DNA of 64,000 bases from CAJXMH01 sp040220135. Lineage in GTDB: Bacteria; Bacteroidota; Bacteroidia; Flavobacteriales_E; Vicingaceae. The position numbers and the translations under genes were made by a program. The stretch lies in NCBI GenBank assembly GCA_040220135.1, contig JAVJTT010000013.1:1-64000 (forward strand). Reading direction: 5' to 3'. Of this stretch, positions 17,046 to 26,296 are shown in pieces. Under the pieces are notes generated by a model. The model saw only the letters and a program-made list of their open reading frames with translations. It was not told where the DNA came from and did no database searches. The first letter of the stretch is position 1. Each line of letters begins with the position of its first letter.

Positions 17046-19208
17046 ATGAGAAAATTATTACTATCTACCTTAGGGCTTTTGATCGGGGGCATGCTCTCTG
17101 CTCAGAATTACCCCTACCTCGATGTGCATCAAATTGCCTTCGTAGATTCAACAAGCTTAGCTAACTGTAATGACAGTACAGCATACCTTGGTGATACCGT
17201 AACCGTTAGAGGTGTTGTGATTACCGATGGAAACTTATCTGAAGTAGGTTCAGGTTCTATAACTGGTGGCAGCCGCCCTTTTATTTCCATTATGGATACT
17301 GCAGCAAATGCCGCATCTATGGACTTTAACAGCATTGTAGTAATGGGAGCAGACTTCAATAACAATCCCGTTTCTGCTATTGAAAACTCATTAGCCGGAG
17401 ATATTTTGGAATTGGATGTTTTAGTAACTGAATTTAGTGGACTAATCCAGTTACAACCCATCAGTTCAACGGCAGTTTCGTTTGTGGGCTTTCAGTCTCC
17501 GCCGGCGCCTCAAGTAATTTCAGCAAGTGAAATTCAAGACCAAAACAGAAACAATGTTCTACCTACCGGAGAGAAGTATGAAGGTACTTATGTGGAATTG
17601 CAAAATGTTACGGTTGTTTCAGTGAGTGTTTTCTCAGGAGGAAGTCGTTGTGAATTTACAGTAGCAGACGCAAATGGTAACCAAGTTTTAGTGGCTGATC
17701 GATTTTTACCTATGGTAGTAAATGGCATCAACACCGTAAACCCAAACTCACCCGCTATGACAGGTAGTTTGGTTCCACCTTCAGTGGGCTCAATCTACAA
17801 CCACATCAGAGGTGTGATCTTTCAAGATGAAAACGGTTGTGCCGGTGGCGGTAATTTTGCCGGAGGTTATGAAATCAATCCGGTTTATGCTACTGACTTT
17901 GACAAAGCAGCGCCTCCTCCAACAGTGGTTAACATCAACAGAAATCCATTGGTGCCAAATGCGAGTCAATCAGTGACCGTTTCTGCTGATATTACAGACA
18001 GCGATGGACAAGTTACATCTGCTACTTTGTTTTATTCTGCAGACCAAAATGCGGCAACCAACTTATTTCAGTCAGCAAACATGACCAATACTGGCTCTCT
18101 TTATTCTGCAACTATTCCAAGCTTTCCTTTGGATTCAATTGTGCGCTACTACATAAGTGCAACAGATGATAGTAATAAAACTACCAACACAGCGGTTGAT
18201 TATTACACGGTTCGAACCAATGGTTTAACCATTATGGATCTTCAGTTAGTGCCTTCTTTCGGAAGTGGAGATGCTTCTGCTTATGATGGGGATACTGTAA
18301 CAGTTACTGGTATTGTATCTGCTTCATACCAAGCAGGTGACCTAGGATTCTTATACATTCAAGATCCGGCTGCTACCGAATATGCCGGTATTTATGTAGA
18401 TGGTGGTCCTAGCTCAGTGCTAACCTTTAATAGAGGTGATGAAGTAACGGTTACCGGAATCATTGAAGAAAATTTTGGTTTTACAAGATTGTCAGCCATT
18501 TCGGCTACAGCTACTGGTAATACCGGAACTGTAACTCCGGTAACTTTAGACCCCTCTGATGCCACTTATTTTCCTTCAACTTCTGAATTAGAGAAGTACG
18601 AAAGTATGTTGTTGAGATACGAGAACCCTGCAGCAGGTGGTCAAGTATGGGTTTCTAACCCTAATCTAGGATTTGCTGATTACTCTGTTGGCTCAGGAAT
18701 GAACCCAACTATTGATGCTAGAATTTTAGCCGGACGTAGCGTAAACGGTCAAGCACAAGGATCATTAGATGTTTCTTACATTAGTGATACAGCTGCTTAT
18801 GGAAGCAACTTAAACGTCACTCCAATTGAAGTAACAACTTCAACTTCTATGGATTATGTAGATGGAATCTTGTACTATGCTTTTGGGAACTTTAAGTTAA
18901 CCCCAAGAAACAACAATGATTTTGGAAACATCGTTGTTTCTATTGAAGAGTTAGTTTCTACTCAAGTTGAAACAAGTCTTTATCCAAACCCTGCTCAAGA
19001 TAGAGTGATGATTCAGTTAGACGAAGATTATTCTTTTGATCAGCTTCAGGTTGAAGTATTGGACCTGACAGGAAAGAAAGTGATTGAGCACAGAACCGCT
19101 TTGCACTTATCTTCTATTAATCTATCAGGTTTAGAAAAAGGATTGTACATCGTTAAGATTTCTAACGAGAATACCATCTTAAATACTTCTAAATTGATTT
19201 TAAAATAA
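17046..19208 (+). CDS. T9SS-exported protein with two OB-fold-like domains
   Basis: The 720 residues have a signal peptide ending LSAQ. Two OB-fold-like modules are suggested by YLGDTVTVRGVVITDG (about residue 50) and YDGDTVTVTGIVSAS (about residue 415). An Ig-like module lies between them (VTVSADITDSDGQVTSATLF). A type A T9SS domain closes the protein: SLYPNPAQDRVM, VLDLTGKKVIE and GLYIVKISNEN. Such OB modules often accompany extracellular nucleases, but no nuclease domain is present here. A strong terminator follows, so the gene may be expressed more than the genes downstream. Confidence 0.85.
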   Translation: MRKLLLSTLGLLIGGMLSAQNYPYLDVHQIAFVDSTSLANCNDSTAYLGDTVTVRGVVITDGNLSEVGSGSITGGSRPFISIMDTAANAASMDFNSIVVMGADFNNNPVSAIENSLAGDILELDVLVTEFSGLIQLQPISSTAVSFVGFQSPPAPQVISASEIQDQNRNNVLPTGEKYEGTYVELQNVTVVSVSVFSGGSRCEFTVADANGNQVLVADRFLPMVVNGINTVNPNSPAMTGSLVPPSVGSIYNHIRGVIFQDENGCAGGGNFAGGYEINPVYATDFDKAAPPPTVVNINRNPLVPNASQSVTVSADITDSDGQVTSATLFYSADQNAATNLFQSANMTNTGSLYSATIPSFPLDSIVRYYISATDDSNKTTNTAVDYYTVRTNGLTIMDLQLVPSFGSGDASAYDGDTVTVTGIVSASYQAGDLGFLYIQDPAATEYAGIYVDGGPSSVLTFNRGDEVTVTGIIEENFGFTRLSAISATATGNTGTVTPVTLDPSDATYFPSTSELEKYESMLLRYENPAAGGQVWVSNPNLGFADYSVGSGMNPTIDARILAGRSVNGQAQGSLDVSYISDTAAYGSNLNVTPIEVTTSTSMDYVDGILYYAFGNFKLTPRNNNDFGNIVVSIEELVSTQVETSLYPNPAQDRVMIQLDEDYSFDQLQVEVLDLTGKKVIEHRTALHLSSINLSGLEKGLYIVKISNENTILNTSKLILK

Positions 19209-19221
19209 AATTTTAAGATTG

Positions 19222-19256
19222 GCAGCCATGGCTAATTTAGCTGTGGCTGCTTTTTT
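19222..19256 (+). terminator. Intrinsic terminator after the OB-fold secreted gene
   Basis: GCAGCCATGGCT (19222-19233) pairs with AGCTGTGGCTGC (19239-19250), 12 bp including G-U pairs, around a five-base loop. TTTTTT follows. It lies 10 bases before the next ATG, inside an otherwise tightly packed block. Confidence 0.85.
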
Positions 19257-19265
19257 ATCTTTACT

Positions 19266-20807
19266 ATGTTGAGAAAACAACATTTTTTTGTCTTGTTTCT
19301 TTTAGTCACTTTTTCTCTTTTGCAGGCCTGTAAGAAAGAAGAGGGAGAAGAAAAGTCTAATCAAGCGCCAGAAACAACTTTTTCTCTTGCTGAATTCAAC
19401 CTAAGCGGAGACGACCGACTAAACAGTATTGTAAATGTTGAGTGGTACGGAAGTGATCCGGATGGTTATGTGATTGGCTTTGAACTCTCTTTAGATAATC
19501 AAAATTGGACTTTCACCACTAAACAAGATTCGACTTTCCAATTTAGTATAGCCAGCGGTTCCGATACGGCTGATATAGAGCTGTATGTGAGAGCAATTGA
19601 CAATGACAATGTTCGAGATCAAAGCCCTGACTACCTTAAAATACCCATAAAAAATACCGCTCCTACCATTGAGTTTAATGAAGATTTAAGCCCACCAGAC
19701 ACGGCTTACTTAGTAGCGACAACCGAGTGGAGTGCAAACGACATTGATGGAAGTGAAACCATTACCAATGTGCAATTGAGTGCGGATGGCACAAACTGGA
19801 TCGACATCAGTCGATTTGATGAAGTCTTTTCTCTTGTTCCTCATACTAATTCAGGAGGGGCCAATAACGTTTCCATTTACTACAGCACCGATTTAAGCCC
19901 AAATCCGATATCACTTCCGGGCTTAAAGGTGAATGATACAAACAAACTCTTTATCCGTGCTCGAGATCAGGCCGGAGCCTTTAGTGAAGTCGATACTTCA
20001 ACCACTTTTTACCTGAAAGAAAAACAGAACAATACGCTGTTAATTGGTGGAGTGCCGGCCGCCAACAGTCAATATAAGAGTCTATTACAAGCCGCAAACG
20101 TATCTTTTGACTTCATTGATTACGGCATCAATGATGGGGTGAATCAACCAAAGATTTGGAGCATCACTTTTAGCTTATTGCTTGAACAATATGACAAACT
20201 TTTGCTATACTCTGATAACACCGGTTTCACAAATAGCTACAGTAACGTAAAAGCTTTGATTTTGGAGTTTGCAGCTTCTTCATTGCAATCGTTTACCAAT
20301 AATGGTGGAAAGTATATCATTGCCTCTTCTTTTGATCATAATACAGACATTGCTGCCTTTAGAGGAATATTACCCATCGAGTCCGTTTCATCAACCAACT
20401 ATGGTCTGGCCCGTCTATATAAAGAAGATGGATTTCGAGTTTTAGAAGACTCTTTAGTCACTTCTCCTCTTGTGGTTGATTCTACTCCCGATCCAAATGA
20501 TCCGAATAAAAAAATACCGGTTTACCTAGACACTTTAACGATTTCTCCTATCAATCCTAACGCTACTTTCATAGTTGGTGTTGGTGTTTTTAATGTGAAT
20601 CCGATAGATTCTGAAGTCTTGTACGAAGCTGCCCTTTCGAATGGACGCTGGACTAATGAATGGATGGACACTAAAGTGATAGCTTCAGGTCGGCGCTCGG
20701 GAGGCAAGCTAAACCAAGTATATTTTAGTGTACAATTAATTGAGTTGAACGGGGAGAACAACATGCCAGGTCTTGTTGACTTCATTATAAATTCGGAATT
20801 TAACTAA
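19266..20807 (+). CDS. Putative surface-exposed lipoprotein with Ig/FnIII-like repeats
   Basis: The 513-residue protein has a lipoprotein signal peptide with lipobox LLQAC. The acidic run CKKEEGEE after the cysteine resembles the Bacteroidota lipoprotein export signal that targets lipoproteins to the cell surface. Two FnIII/Ig-like modules follow (DPDGYVIGFELSLDNQNW; NDIDGSETITNVQLSADGTN), then an alpha/beta region of unknown type. Its stop codon overlaps the ATG of the TonB receptor by one base, so the two are translationally coupled. The layout suggests a receptor-associated surface lipoprotein, but it lacks a recognisable SusD fold. Confidence 0.8.
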   Translation: MLRKQHFFVLFLLVTFSLLQACKKEEGEEKSNQAPETTFSLAEFNLSGDDRLNSIVNVEWYGSDPDGYVIGFELSLDNQNWTFTTKQDSTFQFSIASGSDTADIELYVRAIDNDNVRDQSPDYLKIPIKNTAPTIEFNEDLSPPDTAYLVATTEWSANDIDGSETITNVQLSADGTNWIDISRFDEVFSLVPHTNSGGANNVSIYYSTDLSPNPISLPGLKVNDTNKLFIRARDQAGAFSEVDTSTTFYLKEKQNNTLLIGGVPAANSQYKSLLQAANVSFDFIDYGINDGVNQPKIWSITFSLLLEQYDKLLLYSDNTGFTNSYSNVKALILEFAASSLQSFTNNGGKYIIASSFDHNTDIAAFRGILPIESVSSTNYGLARLYKEDGFRVLEDSLVTSPLVVDSTPDPNDPNKKIPVYLDTLTISPINPNATFIVGVGVFNVNPIDSEVLYEAALSNGRWTNEWMDTKVIASGRRSGGKLNQVYFSVQLIELNGENNMPGLVDFIINSEFN

Positions 20808-23635
20808 TGCAAAAGCTAGCTTTCTTCTTCTTGTCATTTGTTTTTTGCAGCAGCTTGTTTGCCCAAGAAACCGGAACCATAAAAGGAGTGGTAAAAGATG
20901 CCACCACCGGCGAACCTTTGATCGGTGCTACGGTGGTTATTGTTGGAACCTATAAAGGGGTAAGTACCGGCTTTGAAGGAGATTATGAACTAACTGGGGT
21001 TAAAGCAGGAGACTACTCCATTAAGTTCACCTACATCGGTTATGCTGAAAAAAGAATTAATGGGGTTAGCGTAAAGGCTGGGGAAACCAAAGAGCTAAAT
21101 ACTACCATGACCTTGAGTTCTCAAGCATTGGAGACCGTAGAAATTGTTGGAGAGAGGAACTTGGTTAATCTGGAGTCTGCTAAATCTGAAGTAAGCATCA
21201 GCCAAGAGGAAATTTCTGAAATGAATGTGCGTGATGTGACTGAAATAGCCGCCATGCAGTCGGGCATTAATGTAAGTCCTGATGGAATTCAAATCAGAGG
21301 TGCTCGCGTTTACGAAACGCAATACCTAGTAGATGGGATTAGCGCGCAAGACCCCTTAGCCGGAACCGGTTTTGGAGTAGACGTTGCGGCTAGCTCAATT
21401 GGGGAGCTTAATATTATTACCGGTGGAGTAGGAGCAGAATTTGGCGATGGTTCGTCAGGGGTTATTTCGACCACCATTCGCGAAGGAGGAGATGAATTAC
21501 AATTTACGGGAAGTTGGCAAAGAGATAATTTAGGCTTCAATAAAAACCAAGGAGCCTCTTGGAACACAGACTTGGTAGAACTTTCTGCTGCGGGTCCCAT
21601 TCCCAAGACCAACAAAAAGCTCACCTTTTTTGCCAACGTAACCACTCGTTTAACCGACACTTATTTTGGTGAAGTAGCAGATCAATTGAATAGTTCATTG
21701 ATGTCTAACAACCCTGAACTATGGGCTCCTAGACAAGACAACAACTTTACCAATACCATTAAGCTAACTTATAAGTTCCCGAAAGGAACCAAGTTAACTT
21801 TAACTAACCAGCACAGTTTAAGTATTAATCAAAACACCAGAACCTTGCAAATTGTAGGCTTTGATGCGATTCTGCAACCGGGTTATCAGTTTGATAGAAG
21901 TTTAAACCTAGACAACGCCACCACATACACGCACCACTCCAATTTAACGGCCTTAAATTTTAAGAAGATCTTAAATGAGCAGTGGTGGTTTAATGTATCA
22001 GCCGGTAGACTTTTTACCAACTTAAGGGCAGACGCAAACGGAAGGCCATTCAGAGAAGAAACCGTCGATCAGATATACAACGAAGCCTCTATTGTAACAG
22101 ATCCAATTTCGATATTTAATCCTGGTGATGAGGTCAAGTTTGTACTTCCCGGGCCCGGTTTGGTGAATAATGGTGGAATTAGCCCGGTTTGGCACGATCA
22201 CTACGCCAGAGAATATACCTTTAAGACAAAGTTTACACATTACTCTAAGTCACAGAAAAACAAGCTCACTTTTGGGGCAGAGCACAAAGCAAATGAATTA
22301 CAATGGGTTGATGTTACTCGCCCTTGGATTGGAGCTCCCATCCAAATCAATGATTCCACTACTTCACCTTCTACTAGTGTAGGCGCCTCTAATGATATTT
22401 GGAAAGTCAACCCTTTCAATGGAGGATTATTTGTAACTGATGAGATTCGCTACCGCGGAATTATTGCCACTTTAGGGGTGCGTTTAAATTATTGGGCTCC
22501 CGGCAAGTTTGCTGACGATGCTGTAGATAATCCGGATTCTCCGGTAATCGACCAAGTTCGTGAGGATTATATGGATAAGACCATCGGAGTTTTTGGACGA
22601 AGGGTAAAGGCTCGAATTTTACCGAAGATCAACGTCTCCTTTCCGGTTACCGAAAATAATGTGCTTTACTTTAATTACGGGCATTCCATGCGATTACCCC
22701 ATCCACGCTTCGTCTATGCTGGTCTAGACCCTTTTTATCAAGATCGCTCATTCTTAGCCAATTTAGGTAACCCTGACATAAACCCGGAGGTAAACATCTC
22801 TTACGAAATTGGGTACAAAACTCAAATAACCAAAGACATTGGTTTAACCTTAGCCGCTTTTAACAACAACCGCTTCGATTACATTGTAAATCGCCGAGTT
22901 TTGGTGGAAGATCAAACCGGAAGACCGGTGGCTCGTAGAATGTTCATTAACCAAGACTATGCTCGAATTTTTGGAATGGAAGGAGGAATGTCTTTCCGCT
23001 ACGCTAAGTTTTTACGTTCCTTTTTCAATGTCACTTACCAAGTGGCCAGAGGAAAGTCAAACTCTGCAAGAGAGTCTAGTTTGCAAATTGAGCAAAATGG
23101 AGCAGTTGATTTAACCTCTGAGCAATACTTGGCTTTTGATCGTCCTTGGGATGTAACAATAGGTACTGTTTTTAAAACTGATTCAACCTTTAAAATTAGA
23201 GGAAGATCTTTCCCCGGCTTTAGAGTTTTTGTATCTGTGAACTACACGTCTGGTTTTCGGTATACCCCTTACGAGCAAGATGGGGTAAATAACATAGGAA
23301 GACCGCTTTTTGTAAGATTAGACGATCAATACCTGCAAGAAATTTCTGAGCCGTGGATTCGCTCTGATTTAAAGATCAGTAAGAACATTTGGTTAAATAA
23401 GAAGAAAGATGCCGGATTAACCTTGAGTATTGAGGTACGAAACTTATTGAATTATCAAAACAGCATGATCATTAACCCGATTACCGGCAGAGCTTGGCAG
23501 GCGGGAGATGATGTGCCAAATGAGTGGAGAGATCCGCGTTACATTGGCCCCAATGAAAGTGGAACTCCACCTAACGATCCGGCTCGTTATTTAGCTCCAC
23601 GTCAAATTTTATACGGAATAGCCTTTAGATTTTAG
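20807..23635 (+). CDS. TonB-dependent outer-membrane receptor with carboxypeptidase-regulatory-like N-terminal domain
   Basis: The 942 residues begin with a signal peptide ending LFAQ. A carboxypeptidase regulatory-like domain occupies about 22-105 (GTIKGVVKDATTGEPLIGAT). The plug covers about 115-230, with IQIRGARVYETQYLVDGIS and GGVGAEFGDGSSGVIS. The remainder is a 22-strand-type barrel ending in the aromatic ILYGIAFRF. It resembles SusC-type or Oar-like transporters. A DPFYQDRSF barrel segment is visible. The coupled upstream lipoprotein and the downstream PorV-like gene suggest a surface complex, with unknown substrate. Confidence 0.93.
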   Translation: MQKLAFFFLSFVFCSSLFAQETGTIKGVVKDATTGEPLIGATVVIVGTYKGVSTGFEGDYELTGVKAGDYSIKFTYIGYAEKRINGVSVKAGETKELNTTMTLSSQALETVEIVGERNLVNLESAKSEVSISQEEISEMNVRDVTEIAAMQSGINVSPDGIQIRGARVYETQYLVDGISAQDPLAGTGFGVDVAASSIGELNIITGGVGAEFGDGSSGVISTTIREGGDELQFTGSWQRDNLGFNKNQGASWNTDLVELSAAGPIPKTNKKLTFFANVTTRLTDTYFGEVADQLNSSLMSNNPELWAPRQDNNFTNTIKLTYKFPKGTKLTLTNQHSLSINQNTRTLQIVGFDAILQPGYQFDRSLNLDNATTYTHHSNLTALNFKKILNEQWWFNVSAGRLFTNLRADANGRPFREETVDQIYNEASIVTDPISIFNPGDEVKFVLPGPGLVNNGGISPVWHDHYAREYTFKTKFTHYSKSQKNKLTFGAEHKANELQWVDVTRPWIGAPIQINDSTTSPSTSVGASNDIWKVNPFNGGLFVTDEIRYRGIIATLGVRLNYWAPGKFADDAVDNPDSPVIDQVREDYMDKTIGVFGRRVKARILPKINVSFPVTENNVLYFNYGHSMRLPHPRFVYAGLDPFYQDRSFLANLGNPDINPEVNISYEIGYKTQITKDIGLTLAAFNNNRFDYIVNRRVLVEDQTGRPVARRMFINQDYARIFGMEGGMSFRYAKFLRSFFNVTYQVARGKSNSARESSLQIEQNGAVDLTSEQYLAFDRPWDVTIGTVFKTDSTFKIRGRSFPGFRVFVSVNYTSGFRYTPYEQDGVNNIGRPLFVRLDDQYLQEISEPWIRSDLKISKNIWLNKKKDAGLTLSIEVRNLLNYQNSMIINPITGRAWQAGDDVPNEWRDPRYIGPNESGTPPNDPARYLAPRQILYGIAFRF

Positions 23636-23641
23636 AAACGA

Positions 23642-24658
23642 ATGAAAAAGCACATTTCTTACCTTCTGTTCGCTCTCTTGCTGTTGCTAAATCATGGCGC
23701 TTGGGCTCAGTTAATTCCCAATTTTGGAGCGCAAAGAGCCGGTTTAACCACCCTCTCTTTTTTAAAAAATGATTTGAACCCACGTTCTTCAGCTTTAGCT
23801 GGAGCAAGTGTTGCTTTAGAAGGAGACGGTTATGCTACTTTAACTAATCCGGCCGGAATTACGGATGTTAACGGCTTTAATGCCACCATAAGCAACTATT
23901 CTTTAGGAGCAGGAATTCAACATTCTTTTGCTTCTGTCATTTTACCCCGTAAAAATGAACTGTCTGCTTTTGGATTTTCCTTAAACATGCTGAATTCCGG
24001 AGAAATGGAGGTGCGAACTGAATTTCAACCTGAAGGAACTGGAGAGAAATTCTATGCGACCAATATGGCTTTTGCAGCCACTTATGCGCAAAAACTTTCA
24101 GATATGTTTTCGGCCGGTATCAGCCTAAAATACATCCATGAGCAAATGGCAGATTACAGCAATGGAACTGTGGCTGCCGATGTTAGCTTTTTGTATTACA
24201 CCGATTACAAAGACTTGCAATTTGCCGTTATGGTGCAAAACTTTGGTGGAAATAGTGCACTGAACGGCGACGATCTGAAATCTGATTTTAATCGCACTAA
24301 CACCATCAATGCTGATAATTATGGAGTTCCTACCGTCTTTAGCTTAGGAGCATCCATTGTACCATGGGAAGTAGAGAAGCAATCACTTTTGGTGAGCTTG
24401 CAATTAAATCACCCTTCCGACAATGCAGAAAACTATCGTTTAGGAGTAGAGTATCAATACTTGGAATTACTTTTCTTACGGGCAGGTTACAAATTAAACG
24501 TAGAGGGTCAACCTTTCCCAACATTTGGGTTTGGTCTGCGTCATCGAATTGGAGGGCATCCTTTGCGCTTTGACTATGGCGCTAATCCAACCGAGTTTCA
24601 AGGTTTGTTGCATACGGTAGGTATTTCATTTACGCTAAATAAAATGGGTCGTGAATAA
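23642..24658 (+). CDS. PorV/PorQ-family outer-membrane beta-barrel protein
   Basis: The 338 residues have a signal peptide ending WAQ. The family N-terminus reads FLKNDLNPRSSALAGASVAL, then EGDGYATLTNPAGIT. A beta-barrel with alternating hydrophobic strands follows (TYAQKLSDMFSAGISLKYI). PorV and PorQ are T9SS outer-membrane shuttle or attachment-complex proteins. This paralogue sits between a TonB receptor and a lipoprotein, not near core T9SS genes, so it may have a specialised role. The spacing to the receptor is six bases. Confidence 0.88.
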   Translation: MKKHISYLLFALLLLLNHGAWAQLIPNFGAQRAGLTTLSFLKNDLNPRSSALAGASVALEGDGYATLTNPAGITDVNGFNATISNYSLGAGIQHSFASVILPRKNELSAFGFSLNMLNSGEMEVRTEFQPEGTGEKFYATNMAFAATYAQKLSDMFSAGISLKYIHEQMADYSNGTVAADVSFLYYTDYKDLQFAVMVQNFGGNSALNGDDLKSDFNRTNTINADNYGVPTVFSLGASIVPWEVEKQSLLVSLQLNHPSDNAENYRLGVEYQYLELLFLRAGYKLNVEGQPFPTFGFGLRHRIGGHPLRFDYGANPTEFQGLLHTVGISFTLNKMGRE

Positions 24659-24659
24659 G

Positions 24660-25850
24660 ATGAAGAACATATCAAAGCTTTGCCTAGCAGTAGGCCTTTT
24701 TAGTTTGCTTGCTTGTGAAGACTATTTAGGAGAGAAAACCGATCTAAGTTTTATTGAAGTTCCTGAACAGACTTATCGGGAAGTGGCCTATGTTCCGGTT
24801 CAACCGATCTTAGGCGGCTTTACATACCCTTCAGATATTATTGCCGGTTTTGATGAGTTAATTTACGTTGTAGACCGAGGAACATCCCAGGTGATTGCCA
24901 TGGATCAATCTGGAAGAGAGTTAAGTCGACTTTCTGTGCCGGGTGCTAAGGCCATTGCACAAGACCGAAGTCTTGACTTACTTGTGATTGGAACAATTAT
25001 CGACAACTCCAATAACATTACAGCTGAACGATCGTGCATTTACCGTATCGACATTAGTCAAGCTGAAGGCTATGGGCTAGAATATGCGAACTATACAGAC
25101 ACCGTTATACATCCATATTATTACAAGTCAACGGCCTTAAATTCAGACGAACAAGTGGTATTTAATCGGATTTCTGTTTTGGCAGATAACAAGTACTACG
25201 TGAGTAGAAGTGGGCCTAGTAATTTACCAAACCAAAGCGGTGGGCCAGACGACGCCATTTTACTGTTTGATGAGAACGATAATTTTGAGACACCAATAGT
25301 AGTTCAAGATAGAAGTGGTGGAAATTTTCGTGATTATTTTAAGAAGCCTTTCGGCCTTTCTTCTTTAGTTAAACCTCCTCAGATAAGCGTTGATCAAAGA
25401 GGCGATTTTCTCTACACCTCACTCGACCCTGACGGGGTACTAAAGGTGCAGTATATTGAACGTCAGGAATCGATAGATGGAACAGCGTATACTCCAAAAA
25501 ACGATTGGAGCAACGATCAAACGAAAGCAGATTATTTTATCAATGACCCTTTTAAGTTTGAAGAACCTGTAGGAGTTGAATTTGCAGCGAGTGGAGGTAA
25601 CTTCATTTTTGTGGTAGATCGAGCAAAAGATTCGTTGTTTCAATTTACCGCTAACGGATTAGAAGGGGTTGAGCCTCCGCCAGCATCAGGTGAATCGAGG
25701 TTTATTCGTGCTTCCTTTGGAGGAACCGGTAACGGACCAACCCAATTTAACGAACCCATGGCTGTCGCCTTTGCCGACGATATAGTTTATGTGGCAGACG
25801 CCGGCAATGGCCGAATTCTGCGCTTTAAGCTTACACTTGATATCCGATAA
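24660..25850 (+). CDS. Lipoprotein with NHL-like beta-propeller
   Basis: The start is taken at the ATG at 24660, one base after the PorV-like stop; a GTG nine bases upstream is in frame but less likely. The lipobox is LLACED. The 396 residues contain propeller-type blades, for example IIAGFDELIYVVDRGTSQVI (about 65-85), VEFAASGGNFIFVVDRAKDS (about 300) and FADDIVYVADAGNGRILRF at the C-terminus, which matches NHL blades. It is probably an outer-membrane lipoprotein working with the PorV-like barrel and TonB receptor. It ends one base from the stop of the convergent gene. Confidence 0.85.
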   Translation: MKNISKLCLAVGLFSLLACEDYLGEKTDLSFIEVPEQTYREVAYVPVQPILGGFTYPSDIIAGFDELIYVVDRGTSQVIAMDQSGRELSRLSVPGAKAIAQDRSLDLLVIGTIIDNSNNITAERSCIYRIDISQAEGYGLEYANYTDTVIHPYYYKSTALNSDEQVVFNRISVLADNKYYVSRSGPSNLPNQSGGPDDAILLFDENDNFETPIVVQDRSGGNFRDYFKKPFGLSSLVKPPQISVDQRGDFLYTSLDPDGVLKVQYIERQESIDGTAYTPKNDWSNDQTKADYFINDPFKFEEPVGVEFAASGGNFIFVVDRAKDSLFQFTANGLEGVEPPPASGESRFIRASFGGTGNGPTQFNEPMAVAFADDIVYVADAGNGRILRFKLTLDIR

Positions 25851-25851
25851 A

Positions 25852-26286
25852 TTAAGTTTCTAGCACTTCAGAGAGGGAATTGATGTATTTTACCTTGAAT
25901 TTGTTAAAGTCAAAATCAGGATGGTTTTCCTTTATTTCAATTATTCCGGCGTCCACACTTGTTTTAAACCAAGGTTCTTGCGGTAAAATTTTGAAATGTT
26001 CGATTAGACCAAGTTCAACTAAGTCAGTTTTCCATTCAGTATAATACCAAGCCATGCTTGGTTGATGGAATACATTAAGCTTGCTTTTGTCAAAAACGAA
26101 TTGCTTCCATTTTTTTTCTTTAGCATAGTCTTTTGCTTGTAAGAAAGCTTCCTTAAACTCTTCAATAGGGATGTATTCTTGCTTCGCTTTTGCTATACCT
26201 ATGGGCTTATTCTTAGCTTCTGAAAGAACGACAAATTCATTCTCCCAGATCTTGCTTATGTCACTTGATTGGTTTGTTTGTGGCAT
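25852..26286 (-). CDS. Small cytosolic protein of unknown function, partner gene of a PP2C phosphatase
   Basis: The 144 residues have no signal peptide or membrane segment. The pattern (a beta strand near EFVVLSEAKNK, helices near 44-60, WKQFVFDKSKLNVFHQPSMAWY, then WFKTSVDAGIIEIKENHP) recalls small alpha/beta STAS/SEC14-like Bacteroidota proteins, but I cannot assign the family firmly. It follows the PP2C phosphatase gene by 10 bases on the same strand. By analogy with SpoIIE-SpoIIAA pairs it could be the phosphatase substrate or partner; this is inference from position. Confidence 0.7.
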   Translation of the reverse strand: MPQTNQSSDISKIWENEFVVLSEAKNKPIGIAKAKQEYIPIEEFKEAFLQAKDYAKEKKWKQFVFDKSKLNVFHQPSMAWYYTEWKTDLVELGLIEHFKILPQEPWFKTSVDAGIIEIKENHPDFDFNKFKVKYINSLSEVLET

Positions 26287-26296
26287 AGTTAATTAC

